This document shows positions 7,084 through 8,410 of a stretch of DNA of 8,410 nucleotides, in pieces; position 1 is the stretch's first letter, and each line of letters begins with the position of its first letter. This DNA comes from an uncultured Prosthecobacter sp. (GTDB lineage: Bacteria; Verrucomicrobiota; Verrucomicrobiia; Verrucomicrobiales; Verrucomicrobiaceae). The stretch is taken from assembly GCA_947523045.1 (NCBI GenBank), contig CANNUR010000122.1, positions 1 through 8,410 on the forward strand, in the 5' to 3' direction. Position numbers and translations under genes: made by a program. The notes beneath the pieces are model-generated. The model saw only the letters and a program-made list of their open reading frames with translations. It was not told where the DNA came from and did not search any database.

Positions 7084-8154
7084 ATGAACGCCCCGCACCC
7101 GCTGCTGCCTCCGATCGACCGTCCCTGGCGGGCGGCGGAGATGAATGTCTTTGGCAAGACGCGCGGACCGGACTTTTACCTGGCGGCCCACTGCTGCGCG
7201 CAGAGCCTCTGGCAGGAGGGACTGCCGGCGCAGGCGATCCTCATGCTCAACCGTGCGCTGTCGGCGCCGCTGCCGGCCTCGGAGCCAATCCTGCAGACCT
7301 GGCCGCTGCCCTACCGGGCGCTCGCCTGGCTCATGCTGCACCGGCCCGACGGCCAGTTCATGGGCAACCCGCGCCGGCACTGGCAGCACCTGGCAACCCG
7401 CATGGTCGAGCCGCACAAGGACCTGCGCACCTGGCGCGCCTGGGCCTGCGGCTACCTGGCCCGGGAGATCTTGCCGGAGAACGAGTTTCCGCCCGACCTC
7501 GAGCAAATCCGCGAGGAGGGCGTGGTTGAGCCTGACCACGCGACGATTGCCGCCCAGCTCGGCGCGTTGTCGCCGGCGAATGACCTTGAGGTCTGGTCGG
7601 ACACCCTCGCGTGGTGCCGCCGCCAGCTGGGGCGCGAGGCGCGATTGGCACCGGCGGCGCGTGTGCGTCGCATCGGTCCGGAGGAACTGCCGGTGGTGCA
7701 GCGTCTCGGCTGGGACATCTGGCGCGCCTGTTACCCGGGCATCCTCAGCGACGCGCAGATCGATTACATGCTCACCATCTGGTATCAGCCTGATGCCATG
7801 GCGCGCGAGATGGCGGCGCGCGATGTCTGGTATGCCCTGGTCGAGGCCGAGGCGCGCGGACCGGTGGGCTATCTGTCCTTCGAACTCTATCCCGGCAGCG
7901 ATGTCGTCTTCCTCAACAAGCTCTACCTGCAGCCGGCCGTGCACGGGCTCGGGCTCGGCGCGGTGGCGCTCGACTGGACGGCGCAGCGGGCGCGCGAACT
8001 CGGCGCCCGGCGCCTGCAGCTGCGCGTCAACAAACGCAATGCCGTGGCGATCCGCGCCTACCGTCGCGCCGGCTTTGCTTTTCTGGAAGATGTCTGCACC
8101 GACATCGGCAGCGGCTTCGCCATGGACGATTTCCTGATGGAAAAAGCGATCTGA
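7084..8154 (+). CDS. GNAT acetyltransferase with unknown N-terminal domain
   Basis: 356 residues. The C-terminal part (about 193-356) is a GNAT fold that would transfer an acetyl group from acetyl-CoA to an amine: VRRIGPEELPVVQRL opens it, GYLSFELYP is strand 4, VVFLNKLYLQPAVHGLGLG at 274-292 is strand 4-5 plus the acetyl-CoA pyrophosphate loop (H-G-L-G-L-G, with His where Arg/Gln is usual), and NKRNAVAIRAYRRAGF at 316-331 is the conserved later helix and strand. Residues 1-190 are a Trp-rich, mostly helical region with MNVFGKTRGPDFYLAAHCCAQSLW and AILMLNRALSA. I do not recognise a named family; the pattern is reminiscent of helical repeats. The ATG at 7084 lacks a good ribosome binding site. 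The ATG at 7141 is possible, but its GGAG lies too close. The substrate is unknown. It stops one base before the end of the convergent DUF218 gene. Confidence 0.82.
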   Translation: MNAPHPLLPPIDRPWRAAEMNVFGKTRGPDFYLAAHCCAQSLWQEGLPAQAILMLNRALSAPLPASEPILQTWPLPYRALAWLMLHRPDGQFMGNPRRHWQHLATRMVEPHKDLRTWRAWACGYLAREILPENEFPPDLEQIREEGVVEPDHATIAAQLGALSPANDLEVWSDTLAWCRRQLGREARLAPAARVRRIGPEELPVVQRLGWDIWRACYPGILSDAQIDYMLTIWYQPDAMAREMAARDVWYALVEAEARGPVGYLSFELYPGSDVVFLNKLYLQPAVHGLGLGAVALDWTAQRARELGARRLQLRVNKRNAVAIRAYRRAGFAFLEDVCTDIGSGFAMDDFLMEKAI

Positions 8155-8155
8155 C

Positions 8156-8410
8156 TCAAAGCCAACCGCGCCAGCGGTAGACGGCCAGGCCAAGCACCTC
8201 GTGCAGCCAGGCGGAGTAGAGCAAAAAGCCGCCGGCATGAGGCAGATGGAACCAGCGCACCTCGTCGCTGCGGTTGAAGCTGCTTTCGTAGCTGCAGGGC
8301 ACGGCCACCACCTGCAGGCCGGTCTTGGCAAAGGTGGCGGCGGCGCGCGGCATGTGTGAGGCCGAGGTGACCAGCAGCACCTTCTTCCAGCCGCGCTGCT
8401 GCGCCAGGGC
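8156..8410 (-). CDS. DUF218 (SanA/ElyC/YdcF) family protein, C-terminal part
   Basis: The last 84 codons of a minus-strand gene whose start is beyond the right edge; the frame is open to base 8410 (ALAQQRGWKK just inside the edge), so the GTG at 8380 is internal. LLVTSASHMPRAAATFAKTGLQVVAVPC is the hallmark of DUF218 proteins (T-S/A-x-x-H-M-x-R-A, then a hydrophobic strand), and HEVLGLAVYRWRGWL is the typical C-terminus of ElyC-like members. E. coli SanA and ElyC act in the envelope (barrier function, peptidoglycan and lipid-carrier homeostasis); the precise chemistry is unsettled. The missing N-terminal part should carry membrane segments and the nucleotide-binding-like fold if ElyC-like. 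It converges with the GNAT gene with a one-base gap and no visible terminator. Confidence 0.85.
   Translation of the reverse strand, partial: ALAQQRGWKKVLLVTSASHMPRAAATFAKTGLQVVAVPCSYESSFNRSDEVRWFHLPHAGGFLLYSAWLHEVLGLAVYRWRGWL

Noticed and set aside
7066..8331. A 421-codon minus-strand open frame opposite the GNAT gene
   Set aside because: Antisense shadow. It also overlaps the DUF218 frame at its end and has no recognisable domain.

Overview
The window is GC-rich coding DNA, tightly packed on both strands, from a Gram-negative-type bacterium. Evidence for an outer membrane is an outer-membrane beta-barrel end with a C-terminal Trp, a lipoprotein signal and a SanA/ElyC-type envelope protein. 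The mix of a 3D-domain lipoprotein, an enterochelin-esterase-like/beta-propeller fusion, a halogenase-like flavoprotein and degenerate AATCTGA-type repeats between genes reminds me of Verrucomicrobia (perhaps Opitutae). That placement is inference from protein style; no rRNA or other decisive marker is present.

Left part (1-3732): the 3' end of a plus-strand outer-membrane beta-barrel gene meets a minus-strand cluster tail to tail, with a bidirectional terminator between them. The cluster, in transcription order, is glnS (glutaminyl-tRNA synthetase), a 3D-domain lipoprotein with a strong ribosome binding site and a TTG start, and nth (endonuclease III), which starts 11 bases after the lipoprotein gene stops. 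A hairpin plus T-run that would terminate only plus-strand transcripts lies between glnS and the lipoprotein gene.

Middle (3733-6950): a minus-strand FAD-dependent oxidoreductase carries the WxWxIP and FxxPxxSxG signatures of flavin-dependent halogenases. It is divergent from a plus-strand secreted two-domain protein: an alpha/beta-hydrolase esterase domain followed by an SMP-30/gluconolactonase-like beta-propeller. The 128-base divergent spacer holds a 15-base palindrome. About 650 bases inside the propeller part have clearly lower GC than the rest of the gene.

Right part (6951-8410): a plus-strand gene fuses an uncharacterised N-terminal domain to a C-terminal GNAT acetyltransferase. It stops one base from the end of a convergent, edge-truncated minus-strand DUF218 (SanA/ElyC/YdcF) gene.

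The most unusual non-coding signal is a family of three short intergenic elements (3581-3631, 3687-3730, 6966-7012). Each is a GC-rich hairpin followed by a tract of 7-base units of the form (A/G)AT(C/T)TGA. Two of them face each other as an inverted pair between the halogenase-like gene and glnS. No complete new multi-gene system is evident; the genes look like housekeeping, envelope and isolated accessory functions.
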